DNA from: Fusobacterium sp.
GTDB lineage: Bacteria > Fusobacteriota > Fusobacteriia > Fusobacteriales > Fusobacteriaceae
Reading direction: 5' to 3'
DNA length: 28,925 nucleotides
NCBI RefSeq assembly: GCF_032477075.1
Contig: NZ_JAWDXO010000040.1
Location: forward strand, 1-28,925
Both the position numbers and the translations under genes were made by a program. A model generated the notes under the pieces. That model worked only from the letters and a program-made list of their open reading frames with translations. It ran no database searches and was not told the origin of the DNA. Below are positions 8,307 to 15,742 of this stretch, one piece after another (position 1 is the stretch's first letter; each line of letters starts with the position of its first letter).

Positions 8307-8855
8307 ATGAAGAAAAAAGAAGGCGGAAAAAACTCTTTTAAAGTTTTTCAAGATTTAAAAGAACTTTTAGGGATAGATAATCCTGAAACAAATGAAATAG
8401 ATGATATGGAAGGATTGGAAGGACTCGATGACACTGGAATAATTGAGATAAATTCTAATGGAAAAGAGCAGGAAGTTCCAACTCCTAAAGAGAATGCACC
8501 ATTAAATCTAGGAGGATATGGAAAGTCTTCTTCAAGTCTTGAAGCTGAATTAAATGCTGGAGGAAATTACCAAACTATATTTGTAGATCCTAAAACTTTT
8601 GCTGATTGTAAAAAAATAGCTACATATATAAAAAATGATAAAATGGTAACTTTAAATCTTGAATATCTGGATCTTCCTACAGCTCAAAGACTGATGGATT
8701 TTCTAGCTGGAGCTATGAGTATAAAAGGAGCAAGTTTTATTGAAATAAGCAAAAAAGTATATACCGCTGTTCCTAAAAGTATGAAAGTATATTATGAAGG
8801 AAAGAAAGATACAAAAGGAAGAACAATTTTAGATTTTGGAAGAGAGGAAAAATAG
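8307..8855 (+). CDS. sepF: Cell division protein SepF
   Basis: 182 residues. Residues about 1-88 form a low-complexity acidic linker (DDMEGLEGLDD, PTPKENAPLN) with a basic N-terminus. Residues about 90-160 form the SepF domain (IFVDPKTFADCKKIATYI, LEYLDLPTAQRLMDFLAGA). SepF polymerises into rings, binds the FtsZ C-terminus and anchors the Z-ring to the membrane through an N-terminal amphipathic helix. Here the N-terminus (MKKKEGGKNSFKVFQDLKELLG) could form such a helix from about residue 9. AGGAGG (8291-8296) precedes the ATG. yggS upstream is 14 nt away and the PP-loop gene downstream 2 nt away. The family call rests on the C-terminal domain and on the conserved ylmE-sepF order. Confidence 0.88.
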   Translation: MKKKEGGKNSFKVFQDLKELLGIDNPETNEIDDMEGLEGLDDTGIIEINSNGKEQEVPTPKENAPLNLGGYGKSSSSLEAELNAGGNYQTIFVDPKTFADCKKIATYIKNDKMVTLNLEYLDLPTAQRLMDFLAGAMSIKGASFIEISKKVYTAVPKSMKVYYEGKKDTKGRTILDFGREEK

Positions 8856-8857
8856 AA

Positions 8858-9859
8858 GTGAAAAAAAAGATAAAGGCATTAGCTCTTTTTTCTGGAGGGC
8901 TGGATAGTGCACTTGCTATAAAAGTTGTAAAAGATCAGGGAATAGAAGTTATAGCCCTGAACTTTGTTTCTCATTTTTTTGGAGGAAAAAATGAGAAAGC
9001 AGAGAAAATGGCAGAACAGCTTGGAATAAAATTAGAATATGTTGATTTTAAAAGTAGACATACAGAAATATTAAAAAATCCTGTATATGGCAGAGGAAAA
9101 AATATGAATCCTTGCATTGACTGCCATTCTCTGATGTTTAAGATTGCAGGAGAACTTTTAGAAATATATGGAGCACAGTTTATAATATCTGGAGAAGTGC
9201 TTGGACAAAGACCAATGTCACAGAATGCAGCAGCATTGGAAAAAGTAAAGAAACTTTCAGAAATGGAAGATTTAGTGTTAAGACCATTATCAGCTAAACT
9301 TCTTTCTCCAAGTAAGGCTGAATTAGAAGGTTGGGTAGACAGAGAGCAACTGCTGGATATTCAGGGAAGAGGCAGAGGCAGACAGATGGATCTCATGAAA
9401 TACTATGGAATTGAAGATTACCCTACACCAGGAGGAGGATGTTTGCTGACAGATCCAGCTTATTCAGAGAGATTGGAGATAATAGAAAAAGATGAATTGC
9501 TTGAAGAAAAAGAATCTTATTTATTCTATTTGTTAAAAATAGGAAGATTTTATAGATTAGATAAAGGAAAATATTTTTTCATTGGAAGAGATGAAGAGGG
9601 AAATAATAAAATAGATGAATTTGGAGAAATGGGAAATTTTCATATAACAGGTTATCAAATGGCAGGACCACATATACTTGGATATGGAAATTTTACAGAA
9701 GAAGAAAAACAGTTTGCATTGAACCTGTTTTCAAAATATTCTAAAGTTAAAGGGAAGGCAGAAATAGAAGTAAAGATAAATGGTAATATAGTAAAGGTTC
9801 CCCCTGTGAATATTGAAGAAATGGAGCAGAAAATAAAAGAGTTTCAAATAGTAGGATAG
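8858..9859 (+). CDS. PP-loop ATPase, predicted tRNA-thiolation-like protein
   Basis: 333 residues. The N-terminus carries the PP-loop ALFSGGLDSALA (SGGLDS at 12-17), which binds ATP and adenylates a substrate, as in MnmA, ThiI and related tRNA sulfurtransferases. A CxxC pair (Cys86, Cys89 in NPCIDCH) and a later Cys195 (PGGGCLLTDP) could carry sulfur or a metal/Fe-S cluster. The C-terminal third (IGRFYRLDKGKYFFIGRDEE, then an AGPHILGYG motif) resembles the RNA-binding NFACT-R-like domain that some family members carry. The start is a GTG two bases after the sepF stop, with AGAGG about 10 bases before it. It closes the operon and a long hairpin terminator follows. I am sure of the PP-loop class; the modified nucleoside is unknown, and MnmA or ThiI should not be assumed. 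Confidence 0.75.
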   Translation: MKKKIKALALFSGGLDSALAIKVVKDQGIEVIALNFVSHFFGGKNEKAEKMAEQLGIKLEYVDFKSRHTEILKNPVYGRGKNMNPCIDCHSLMFKIAGELLEIYGAQFIISGEVLGQRPMSQNAAALEKVKKLSEMEDLVLRPLSAKLLSPSKAELEGWVDREQLLDIQGRGRGRQMDLMKYYGIEDYPTPGGGCLLTDPAYSERLEIIEKDELLEEKESYLFYLLKIGRFYRLDKGKYFFIGRDEEGNNKIDEFGEMGNFHITGYQMAGPHILGYGNFTEEEKQFALNLFSKYSKVKGKAEIEVKINGNIVKVPPVNIEEMEQKIKEFQIVG

Positions 9860-9886
9860 GAGAATAGAAAAAATAAAGTAAAATTA

Positions 9887-9964
9887 AAAGAGTCTAATTC
9901 AAAAATTACTTAAATCTATTCATATCAGAAGTTTAGAAAGTATTTTTGTATCAGGCTCTTTTTG
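9887..9964 (+). terminator. Terminator of the phosphohexomutase-PP-loop operon
   Basis: AAAAGAGTCT (9887-9896) pairs with AGGCTCTTTT (9953-9962) with one G-U pair. The stem continues inward with small bulges (ATTCAAAAATTACT against AGTATTTTTGTAT), giving an unusually long hairpin that ends in a short T-run. Confidence 0.7.
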
Positions 9965-9986
9965 TATTTAAAAAAATGGAGGAAAA

Positions 9987-11318
9987 ATGAATTCTTTTGA
10001 GTCAATAGTCAATATTATAAATGATATTATGTGGAATAAAAATCTGCTTGTAGTAATATTAGTAATAAGTGGAATAATATTTACAGTGAGGACAAGAGGA
10101 GTACAATTCAGATTATTCGGACATATGGTATCTCTTATAACTGAAAAAACAAAAAAGAATAGGGAAGGAATAAGTTCATTTCAAGCTTTTTGTATAAGCA
10201 CAGCTTCAAGAGTGGGAGTAGGAAATTTAGCAGGAGTAGTGGCAGCAGTTTCTGTAGGAGGACCAGGATCAGTTTTCTGGATGTGGGTAGTGGCTCTTTT
10301 GAGTTCAGCTACTGCATTTGTAGAGTCAACAATAGCTTTGATATATAGAGAGAAAGATCCTCAAGGTGGATATAGAGGAGGGGCTCCATATTTTCTTACA
10401 AAGGGTTTAAATAAAAAATGGTTGGGAGTTTTATTTGTAATATTTGCTCTTATATGCTGGGCTGGAGTTTTTCAAATAATATCCAATTCTGTTACAGAAT
10501 CTTTCAATACTGCATTTGGAATAAATACAAGAACTACATCTGTAGTAATTGTAATATTGGCAGGAGCAGTCCTCTTTGGAAGAAGGGATAAAATAGTAAA
10601 GGTACTGGATAAAATGGTTCCTGCAATGGCAGCTATTTATCTTATTGTAGTTATTTTTATTATAATAAAAAATATAACTATACTTCCAGCAGTAATTCAG
10701 GATATTTTTAAACATGCTTTTGGAATAAGACAGTTTTTAGGAGGGACATTTGGAAGTGTAATAATGCAGGGAGTAAAAAGAGGTTTATTTTCTAATGAAG
10801 CAGGATCAGGTTCTGCTCCATGTGCAGCAGCAGCGGCAGATATAGATCATCCTGTAAAACAGGGATTGGTTCAAGCATTGGGAGTATTTGTAGATACCAT
10901 ACTCATATGCAGTGCAACAGCTTTTGTTATATTACTGTCAAGGGGAGATATACCAGAAGGACTTGGAGGAATGACACTTCTTCAGGAATCTTTCAGATAT
11001 CAAGTAGGAAATTGGGGAGTTATATTTACAGCTGTTATATTGTTTTTATTTTCTTTCAGTACTATATTAGGTGTAAGTTTCTATGCCAAGCCAAATTTAG
11101 CCTTTTTATGTGACAAGTCTTGGCTTCAGGAAGCATTTAAAATATTTACTCTGATAATGCTTTTTGTTGGGGGAGTAAGACAGAATTTCTTAGTATGGAA
11201 TTTAGCTGATTTAGGATTAGGACTTATGACAATAGTTAATTTAATGGGTGTATATCCTCTTACATATAAAGCTGTTGAATCATTGAAGGAATATGAAAAA
11301 AATTATGTAAGAAAATAA
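9987..11318 (+). CDS. AGCS family sodium:amino-acid (alanine/glycine) symporter
   Basis: A 443-residue inner-membrane protein with about ten to eleven hydrophobic helices. It carries the family signature GGPGSVFWMWVVALLSSATAFVES starting near residue 91 (shown only in part: GGPGSVFWMWV), preceded by STASRVGVGNLAGV, and later GLFSNEAGSGSAPCAAAAA, all typical of the AlsT/DagA group that imports alanine or glycine with Na+. GGAGG lies five bases before the ATG. It stands alone between two terminators, so it is probably monocistronic; no specific regulatory element is visible upstream. The exact amino acid cannot be predicted from sequence. Confidence 0.93.
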   Translation: MNSFESIVNIINDIMWNKNLLVVILVISGIIFTVRTRGVQFRLFGHMVSLITEKTKKNREGISSFQAFCISTASRVGVGNLAGVVAAVSVGGPGSVFWMWVVALLSSATAFVESTIALIYREKDPQGGYRGGAPYFLTKGLNKKWLGVLFVIFALICWAGVFQIISNSVTESFNTAFGINTRTTSVVIVILAGAVLFGRRDKIVKVLDKMVPAMAAIYLIVVIFIIIKNITILPAVIQDIFKHAFGIRQFLGGTFGSVIMQGVKRGLFSNEAGSGSAPCAAAAADIDHPVKQGLVQALGVFVDTILICSATAFVILLSRGDIPEGLGGMTLLQESFRYQVGNWGVIFTAVILFLFSFSTILGVSFYAKPNLAFLCDKSWLQEAFKIFTLIMLFVGGVRQNFLVWNLADLGLGLMTIVNLMGVYPLTYKAVESLKEYEKNYVRK

Positions 11319-11352
11319 AAAAGGACTTGCCTGATCAAGCAAGTTCTTTTTT
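11319..11352 (+). terminator. Intrinsic terminator after the AGCS symporter
   Basis: AAAAGGACTTGC (11319-11330) pairs with GCAAGTTCTTTT (11339-11350), one G-U pair, 8-nt loop, T-run at the end. The A-rich 5' flank could also serve the convergent Rrf2 gene. Confidence 0.85.
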
Positions 11353-11372
11353 ATTAATTTAAAATTTTATTA

Positions 11373-11780
11373 TTAAACCGAAGCATCTCTTAAATCTTTA
11401 AAACTTGTATTACTTAGCTTTTCTTTGACATCTTCCTGAATAGAATATAGTAGAGAATTTATAGGATCAGCTTCGATTTTTTTAGCAGAATTTATATTCT
11501 TTAAACTTGTATTTATAAAAAGATCACCTTGGATAGATTCTATTACATTTCTCAGGCTGATATCGTCTGGAGACTTTTTTAATTTGTAGCCTCCTTTGAT
11601 TCCTCTAAAAGATTCAACAAGTTTAACCTTACAGAGTCTTCTTAAGATTTTAAGAGCAAATTTCATAGACATTTTTTCAGATTCACTGATCTCTCTTGCA
11701 TTTGCTATTTCACTTTTATCTAATTTTGATAAATATAATACAATCTTTATTGCATAATCACTTTCTTGTGTTATTTTCAT
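11373..11780 (-). CDS. Rrf2 family transcriptional regulator
   Basis: 135 residues, the usual Rrf2 size. The N-terminal winged helix-turn-helix reads MKITQESDYAIKIVLYLS, then REISESEKMSMKFALKILRRL and the wing SFRGIKGGYKL, which is diagnostic of the family. Unlike IscR or NsrR, it lacks the three-cysteine cluster-binding motif; the only Cys is in the DNA-binding half (about residue 46), so it probably does not sense through an Fe-S cluster. The ATG at 11780 follows AAGGAGT by 10 nt; the frame also contains a GTG at 11792 that overlaps the Shine-Dalgarno. It is divergent from the ThrE-type exporter pair and probably regulates itself, that pair, or both. The effector is unknown. Confidence 0.9.
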   Translation of the reverse strand: MKITQESDYAIKIVLYLSKLDKSEIANAREISESEKMSMKFALKILRRLCKVKLVESFRGIKGGYKLKKSPDDISLRNVIESIQGDLFINTSLKNINSAKKIEADPINSLLYSIQEDVKEKLSNTSFKDLRDASV

Positions 11781-11844
11781 TTTATATATCACTCCTTATT
11801 TTATTAAGTTATTTTAGAAAATTGTATTTTTATATATTCTATTT

Positions 11845-11872
11845 TTTATATTTTGTGCTATAATTTAGACAA
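11845..11872 (-). promoter_or_regulatory. Possible promoter of the Rrf2 gene
   Basis: On the minus strand, TTGTCT (11872-11867) and TATAAA (11850-11845) are 16 nt apart. It overlaps the plus-strand -10 of the exporter gene, so one bound regulator could control both directions. Such matches are easy to find by chance in AT-rich DNA. Confidence 0.35.
11856..11864 (+). promoter_or_regulatory. Extended -10 promoter of the ThrE exporter genes
   Basis: TGCTATAAT: a consensus TATAAT (11859-11864) with the TG extension one base upstream. The -35 is poor. The start codon at 11899 is about 35 nt downstream. Confidence 0.55.
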
Positions 11873-11898
11873 ATATAAAAAATATCTGGGAGAGTTTA

Positions 11899-12663
11899 AT
11901 GAATAAAAAAACTGAATATAAGATTCTTTCACTTGCCTGCCTTACAGGAAAAATCATGCTGCAAAATGGCTCTGAAGTATATAGAGTAGAAAACCATATA
12001 TGTCAAGTAGCTGAATACTATGGAATGGCTGCTCAATGTTTTGCTACACTTACCTGCATAATAATAACTCTTAAAAATTCTGAAGGAGAAGTCATTTCTC
12101 TTGTGGAAAGAGTGACATCTAGAACGACTAATTTAGATAAAGTGTATCAAGTGTATTCTCTTATAGGAAACATAAGCAATTATAACTATGATGAACTTAG
12201 AGAAGAACTTCTCAAAATTGAAAATGAAAAGTCATATCCATTTCTTATAAGTGCAGTTGGAAACTCCATTGGAGCTGGATTTTTTACTTTTCTTTTTTCA
12301 GGTAATATGAGAGAGTTTCTAGCTGCCTTTTTGTGTGGTTTATTTATTGCAATAGCAACGAAAATCACAGATACATTAAAATTAGGAACATTTTTTACTA
12401 ATCTTTTATGTGGTGGAATATCTTCTGGAACAGCATGTTTATTTCTTTATTTAGGATTTATAACAGATGTTTCAATTCCTATAATTTCCACTTTAATGAT
12501 ATTAGTACCAGGAGTTGCATTTATTAATTCCATGAGAGATATATTCTCAGGAGATCTTGTTACAGGACTTTCCAGACTAGGAGAAGTAGCAATGATAGGA
12601 ACTTCTATAGCTGTAGGTTCAGGGATAGCACTAAAGTTACTTCTAAATTTAGGGAGGGTATAG
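11899..12663 (+). CDS. ThrE/YjjP-type threonine/serine exporter, N-terminal subunit
   Basis: 254 residues. The first half is cytosolic with the DUF1212 pattern GKIMLQNGSEVYRVENHI, and the second half has five hydrophobic segments (for example FLAAFLCGLFIAIATK, IPIISTLMILVPGVAFINS). PGVAFINSMRDIFSGDLVTG is a family hallmark. In actinobacteria ThrE is a single ten-helix protein; here it is split in two genes, as in YjjP/YjjB, where YjjP and YjjB act together. The family exports threonine/serine or dicarboxylates such as succinate, so the substrate is uncertain. GGGAGAG precedes the ATG at 11899. The partner gene starts 2 nt after its stop. The divergent Rrf2 gene is the probable regulator. Confidence 0.88.
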   Translation: MNKKTEYKILSLACLTGKIMLQNGSEVYRVENHICQVAEYYGMAAQCFATLTCIIITLKNSEGEVISLVERVTSRTTNLDKVYQVYSLIGNISNYNYDELREELLKIENEKSYPFLISAVGNSIGAGFFTFLFSGNMREFLAAFLCGLFIAIATKITDTLKLGTFFTNLLCGGISSGTACLFLYLGFITDVSIPIISTLMILVPGVAFINSMRDIFSGDLVTGLSRLGEVAMIGTSIAVGSGIALKLLLNLGRV

Positions 12664-12665
12664 CA

Positions 12666-13124
12666 ATGTCAGTAGAAAAAATAATATTTCAGATCATAGC
12701 CGCTATATTTACTACCTTAGGATTCGGTCTCATGTTTAATATAAAACACAAAAATCTCTTTCATACCAGTATAGCTGGTGGATTGAGTTGGGCAGTCTAT
12801 CTTTTAGGACAACATTTAAATTATTCTGAAGGGTTAACATTTTTTATAGCAACGTTTGCTCTCGCATTATATTCAGAAGCAGTTTCTAGAATAATATACA
12901 CACCTGTAACAACAATACTAATAGCTGCATTGATACCTTTAGCACCAGGTGGAGGAATTTATTATACAATGTATAATTTAATTGATAAAAATTACCCTAT
13001 GGCAGTTCAGAAAGGTATTCAAACTTTTATTATAGCAGGAGCCATGGCTGTGGGAATCTTTTCAGCATCAACTGTATTTAGACTTTATGATGAAATAAAG
13101 TCTAGAATCAATAAAAGTATTTAG
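12666..13124 (+). CDS. ThrE/YjjB-type exporter, C-terminal subunit
   Basis: 152 residues, nearly all membrane, with about five helices (IIFQIIAAIFTTLGFGLMF, TSIAGGLSWAVYLLGQHL, ILIAALIPLAPGGGIYY, IQTFIIAGAMAVGIF). IPLAPGGGIYYTMY is the characteristic motif of the YjjB/DUF3815 half. It starts 2 nt after the upstream subunit, and its Shine-Dalgarno (AGGGAGG, 12651-12657) lies inside the end of that gene, so the two are translationally close and should form one exporter. A terminator follows directly. Confidence 0.88.
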   Translation: MSVEKIIFQIIAAIFTTLGFGLMFNIKHKNLFHTSIAGGLSWAVYLLGQHLNYSEGLTFFIATFALALYSEAVSRIIYTPVTTILIAALIPLAPGGGIYYTMYNLIDKNYPMAVQKGIQTFIIAGAMAVGIFSASTVFRLYDEIKSRINKSI

Positions 13125-13127
13125 AAT

Positions 13128-13151
13128 AAAGGGGATTTTTCCCCTTTTTAA
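13128..13151. terminator. Shared intrinsic terminator between exporter and HU genes
   Basis: AAAGGGGA pairs with TCCCCTTT (13128-13135 and 13140-13147) around a T-rich loop, with T's following on plus and A's on the other side. The minus-strand HU gene ends inside it. Confidence 0.75.
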
Positions 13152-13441
13152 CTATTTTTTACTTTTTCAGCAAATCTTTTTCCAACTGTAAACTTTAAAA
13201 CTCTTTTAGCAGGAATTACTATTCTTTCTTTAGTTCGAGGATTGCCATAAGTTCTTTGTTCTCTGTGTTCGATTTCAAATTTACCCCAGTCTTTAAAGAT
13301 AACTTTTTCATCCTTATCAATAACCTGCTTTAAAGTATCAAAAAAAACTTTTACTCTTTTTTTAGCTTCTCCTATATTTTTCAATCTTCCATCTAACTTG
13401 AATGACTCTAGATACTTCTTCATAAATTCTTTTTCTGTCAT
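13148..13441 (-). CDS. HU/IHF family DNA-binding protein
   Basis: 97 residues, close to the normal 90-100 of HU-type nucleoid proteins. The pattern is of the family: an N-terminal helical pair (MTEKEFMKKYLESF, EAKKRVKVFFDTLKQVI), then VIFKDWGKFEIEHREQRTYGNPRT, which is the beta-saddle entering the DNA-binding arm, and IVIPAKRVLKFTVGKRFAEKV at the end, where HU usually reads IPA...P.F..GK. It bends and compacts DNA. AAGGAGG lies about 10 nt before the ATG. The sequence is more divergent than the main HU of many bacteria, for example KRVLKF in place of KKVPKF, so it may be a secondary HU copy. Confidence 0.88.
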   Translation of the reverse strand: MTEKEFMKKYLESFKLDGRLKNIGEAKKRVKVFFDTLKQVIDKDEKVIFKDWGKFEIEHREQRTYGNPRTKERIVIPAKRVLKFTVGKRFAEKVKNS

Positions 13442-13510
13442 TTTTGTGTGCCTCCTTGATTTGTTCTATTTTTATTTTTAAATATAGTTCTTTTTTTTCT
13501 TAAAATGAAG

Positions 13511-13525
13511 TATACTATGAGTATA
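13511..13525. promoter_or_regulatory. Inverted repeat in the HU / PRD regulator divergent region
   Basis: TATACT-ATG-AGTATA is a perfect 6-bp inverted repeat with a 3-nt spacer. It lies about 70 nt before the HU start and 133 nt before the PRD regulator start. It could be an operator, or a -10 hexamer that happens to read on both strands. No clear -35 was found for either direction. Confidence 0.3.
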
Positions 13526-13657
13526 TTCATATTTATATATTCTATATTAGCATTGTTTTAATTAATATAAAATTCGAATTTTTTTTCAAAAATAATGAAA
13601 AAAATTTCATAGGTTACTTTTTATAGATATGTATACAAAATTTGAAAGGAGTTAAAG

Positions 13658-15076
13658 ATGCTTAATGGAAAAAATCTGAATATTTTAGAGCTTTTATTTC
13701 AGAATGAATATACTGTTGAGGACTTATCTTCTGTTTTAAATCTCAATTCAAGGACTATACGTTATAATATAAAAGATATAAATGGAGTACTAAATAAATG
13801 CAATCTAAATGGAATATTAAAAAATAAAGATAAATATTTTCTTGAAAAGAAAGAAATGGCTAAAATAAAAAAGCTAATTTCTGAATTTTCTTCACTTACT
13901 TTTATAGATAGAAGAGATTATTTAATAACTAAACTTTTAATAGATGACAAAATAATATTAAGTCATGAAAGTAGAATATTAGATGTAGCAAGAAGAACTC
14001 TAAATTACGATTTAGTAGAAATAAAAAAATTTCTGACTTCTTATTCTGTAACTATTGAAGTCATACATGGAAAAGGAATAACATTACATGGAGATGAAAA
14101 ACATCTCAAAATATTATTAATTGCTTTTCTTACTAAATTTATTTCAAAAGGAAGAAAACTTAAAAATATATTTAAGGATCTGCTTTATTCAATAGTAACA
14201 GAAGAAAAAATAGATGAATATATGCTCAAAGGAAATAAATTGCTTAAAATAGCAGGGAAAAATATTCAAATATATAGTTTTTATTCAATAATAGCTATAT
14301 TTGTAGCTTCTCATTTAAAAAGAAAAGAATTTGAAGATAGTTATATTTATTCCTATTCTTCACAACAATATTATGAATATTTTAATGTAGTAAGAGAATT
14401 TATAAAAGGGGATATAGAACTGAGTAATTTTTCTATTCACATTATAACATTTATACTTATGGGAACATATTCAACAGATTTAAATGAAAATTTACATAGA
14501 GATATAGAAGAATTTTTAAAAGAATTGAATGAAAGATCTAATGATGAATTAAATATAAATGAAGAATTTGTTCGTAAAATATCTTCAGTTATTAAAATAT
14601 CTATATATAAATCAAAATTTAATATTGTACAAAAAAATCTTGATTTTACAGATGTTCCTAAATATTGTTCAAAAATGTTTAATAAAATATATGAATTGGT
14701 GCCAAAGTATTTTATAAAATTTCCTATGGAGGATTTTATACTTCTGACAATAATTATTCAAGAAAATATAGAAAAAGAAAAATATGCAGAAAGCAAACCT
14801 AAAAAAATACTTGTAGTAGATAATACTTTTGAACAAAGAGCAACAGAAACAGTTATAAAGAAACTACAGTGTACATATAATATAGAAATTGCAGAGGTAA
14901 TACCTGATTATCGAATAGAATATTTTCTTTCTGAAAATAAAGATATAGATCTTATTATATCTCTTGCAAATTTAGATGACGAACCCCATGGAATACCAGT
15001 TTTAAAAATTTATCTCAGTGACTTTTGGAATAGTATAAATATTTTAGATGAATTTAATATACCTAAAAAATATTAA
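13658..15076 (+). CDS. PRD-domain/BglG-type transcriptional regulator (orphan)
   Basis: 472 residues with the layout of a BglG/MtlR-like regulator. An N-terminal helix-turn-helix (about residues 17-40, VEDLSSVLNLNSRTIRYNIK) is followed by a second helix-turn-helix-like part (about 95-150, ESRILDVARRTLNYDLVEIK). Long helical PRD-like segments cover about 165-370. A PTS IIB-like fold begins near 380 (KPKKILVVDNTFEQRATETV). In active IIB domains the loop after the first strand has a phospho-cysteine; here it reads VVDNTF, so that residue is missing. AAAGGAG precedes the ATG. No PTS or sugar gene is adjacent, so the target is unknown. The presence of DNA-binding helices favours an activator over an RNA antiterminator, because the CAT RNA-binding domain is not seen. 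Confidence 0.75.
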   Translation: MLNGKNLNILELLFQNEYTVEDLSSVLNLNSRTIRYNIKDINGVLNKCNLNGILKNKDKYFLEKKEMAKIKKLISEFSSLTFIDRRDYLITKLLIDDKIILSHESRILDVARRTLNYDLVEIKKFLTSYSVTIEVIHGKGITLHGDEKHLKILLIAFLTKFISKGRKLKNIFKDLLYSIVTEEKIDEYMLKGNKLLKIAGKNIQIYSFYSIIAIFVASHLKRKEFEDSYIYSYSSQQYYEYFNVVREFIKGDIELSNFSIHIITFILMGTYSTDLNENLHRDIEEFLKELNERSNDELNINEEFVRKISSVIKISIYKSKFNIVQKNLDFTDVPKYCSKMFNKIYELVPKYFIKFPMEDFILLTIIIQENIEKEKYAESKPKKILVVDNTFEQRATETVIKKLQCTYNIEIAEVIPDYRIEYFLSENKDIDLIISLANLDDEPHGIPVLKIYLSDFWNSINILDEFNIPKKY

Positions 15077-15135
15077 AAGAGGCTATAGAAATTAGTAAAA
15101 TAAATTACTGATTTGCAGCAGCCTCTTTTTATTTT
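15075..15135. terminator. Bidirectional terminator between the PRD regulator and the acetyltransferase
   Basis: AAAAGAGGCT (15075-15084) pairs with AGCCTCTTTT (15120-15129). An inner pairing of AAATTAGTAA with TTACTGATTT extends the hairpin. A T-run on plus and an A-run on minus suit the two convergent genes. Confidence 0.8.
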
Positions 15136-15136
15136 T

Positions 15137-15589
15137 TTATGCAAGTTTCATATACATATCTATATGAGGAATACCATCTTCATCATATACATCAGATACA
15201 GCTGTAAATCCTACAGAAGAATAAAAATCTTTCAAGTAAAATTGGGCACCAATAGTAATTTCATTTTTTCTTATAATATTTTTCACACAGTCTATACATT
15301 GTAATACTAATTTTTTGGCATATCCATACTTTCTGTAATTGCTTAAAACCATAACTCTTCCAATAGAAGCAGTGTCATAAGATAATCCTGGTGCTAAAAC
15401 TCTGGCATAACATATGATTTTATCAGTATTCTCATCTTTTAAATAGACATGAAGAGAATCAAAGTCCTTTTCATCAAAATCTAAATAAGGGCAATTTTGT
15501 TCTACTACAAAAACTTCCTGTCTTATTTTTCCAATTTCATAGAGCTCTATAGTTGTAAGTTCATCAAATTTTTTTATAAAAAATTCCAT
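15137..15589 (-). CDS. GNAT family N-acetyltransferase, ElaA-like
   Basis: 150 residues with the GNAT fold. The opening ELYEIGKIRQEVFVVEQNCPYLDFDEKD is typical of the ElaA group (only partly quoted here: RQEVFVVEQNCPY, about residues 23-35). The acetyl-CoA loop is SIGRVMVLSNYRKYGYAKKL (about 82-101), and the end has the usual FYSSVGF motif. The acceptor molecule is unknown; ElaA proteins remain poorly characterised. The Met at 15589 is chosen because the in-frame ATG at 15607 overlaps the Shine-Dalgarno GGAGGGG. It is divergent from rubrerythrin, with no sign of co-regulation beyond the shared upstream region. Confidence 0.88.
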   Translation of the reverse strand: MEFFIKKFDELTTIELYEIGKIRQEVFVVEQNCPYLDFDEKDFDSLHVYLKDENTDKIICYARVLAPGLSYDTASIGRVMVLSNYRKYGYAKKLVLQCIDCVKNIIRKNEITIGAQFYLKDFYSSVGFTAVSDVYDEDGIPHIDMYMKLA

Positions 15590-15664
15590 AGTCTGTTTCC
15601 CCTCCATATTATTAATTGTTATTGCTAAATTATACCTTTAAATACAAAATAATTCAAAATTTAT

Positions 15665-15693
15665 TTGACATTATCTAAATGATATGATATCTT
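15665..15693 (+). promoter_or_regulatory. Promoter of the rubrerythrin gene
   Basis: A perfect TTGACA (15665-15670), a 17-nt spacer and TATCTT (15688-15693). The spacer (15671-15685) partly resembles a PerR box, matching 9 of 14 specified consensus positions, which would fit peroxide control but is weak. Confidence 0.6.
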
Positions 15694-15742
15694 ATTTGTA
15701 GAGATTATAAAAATGTAAAAAGAAAATAAGGAGATGGTTTTA

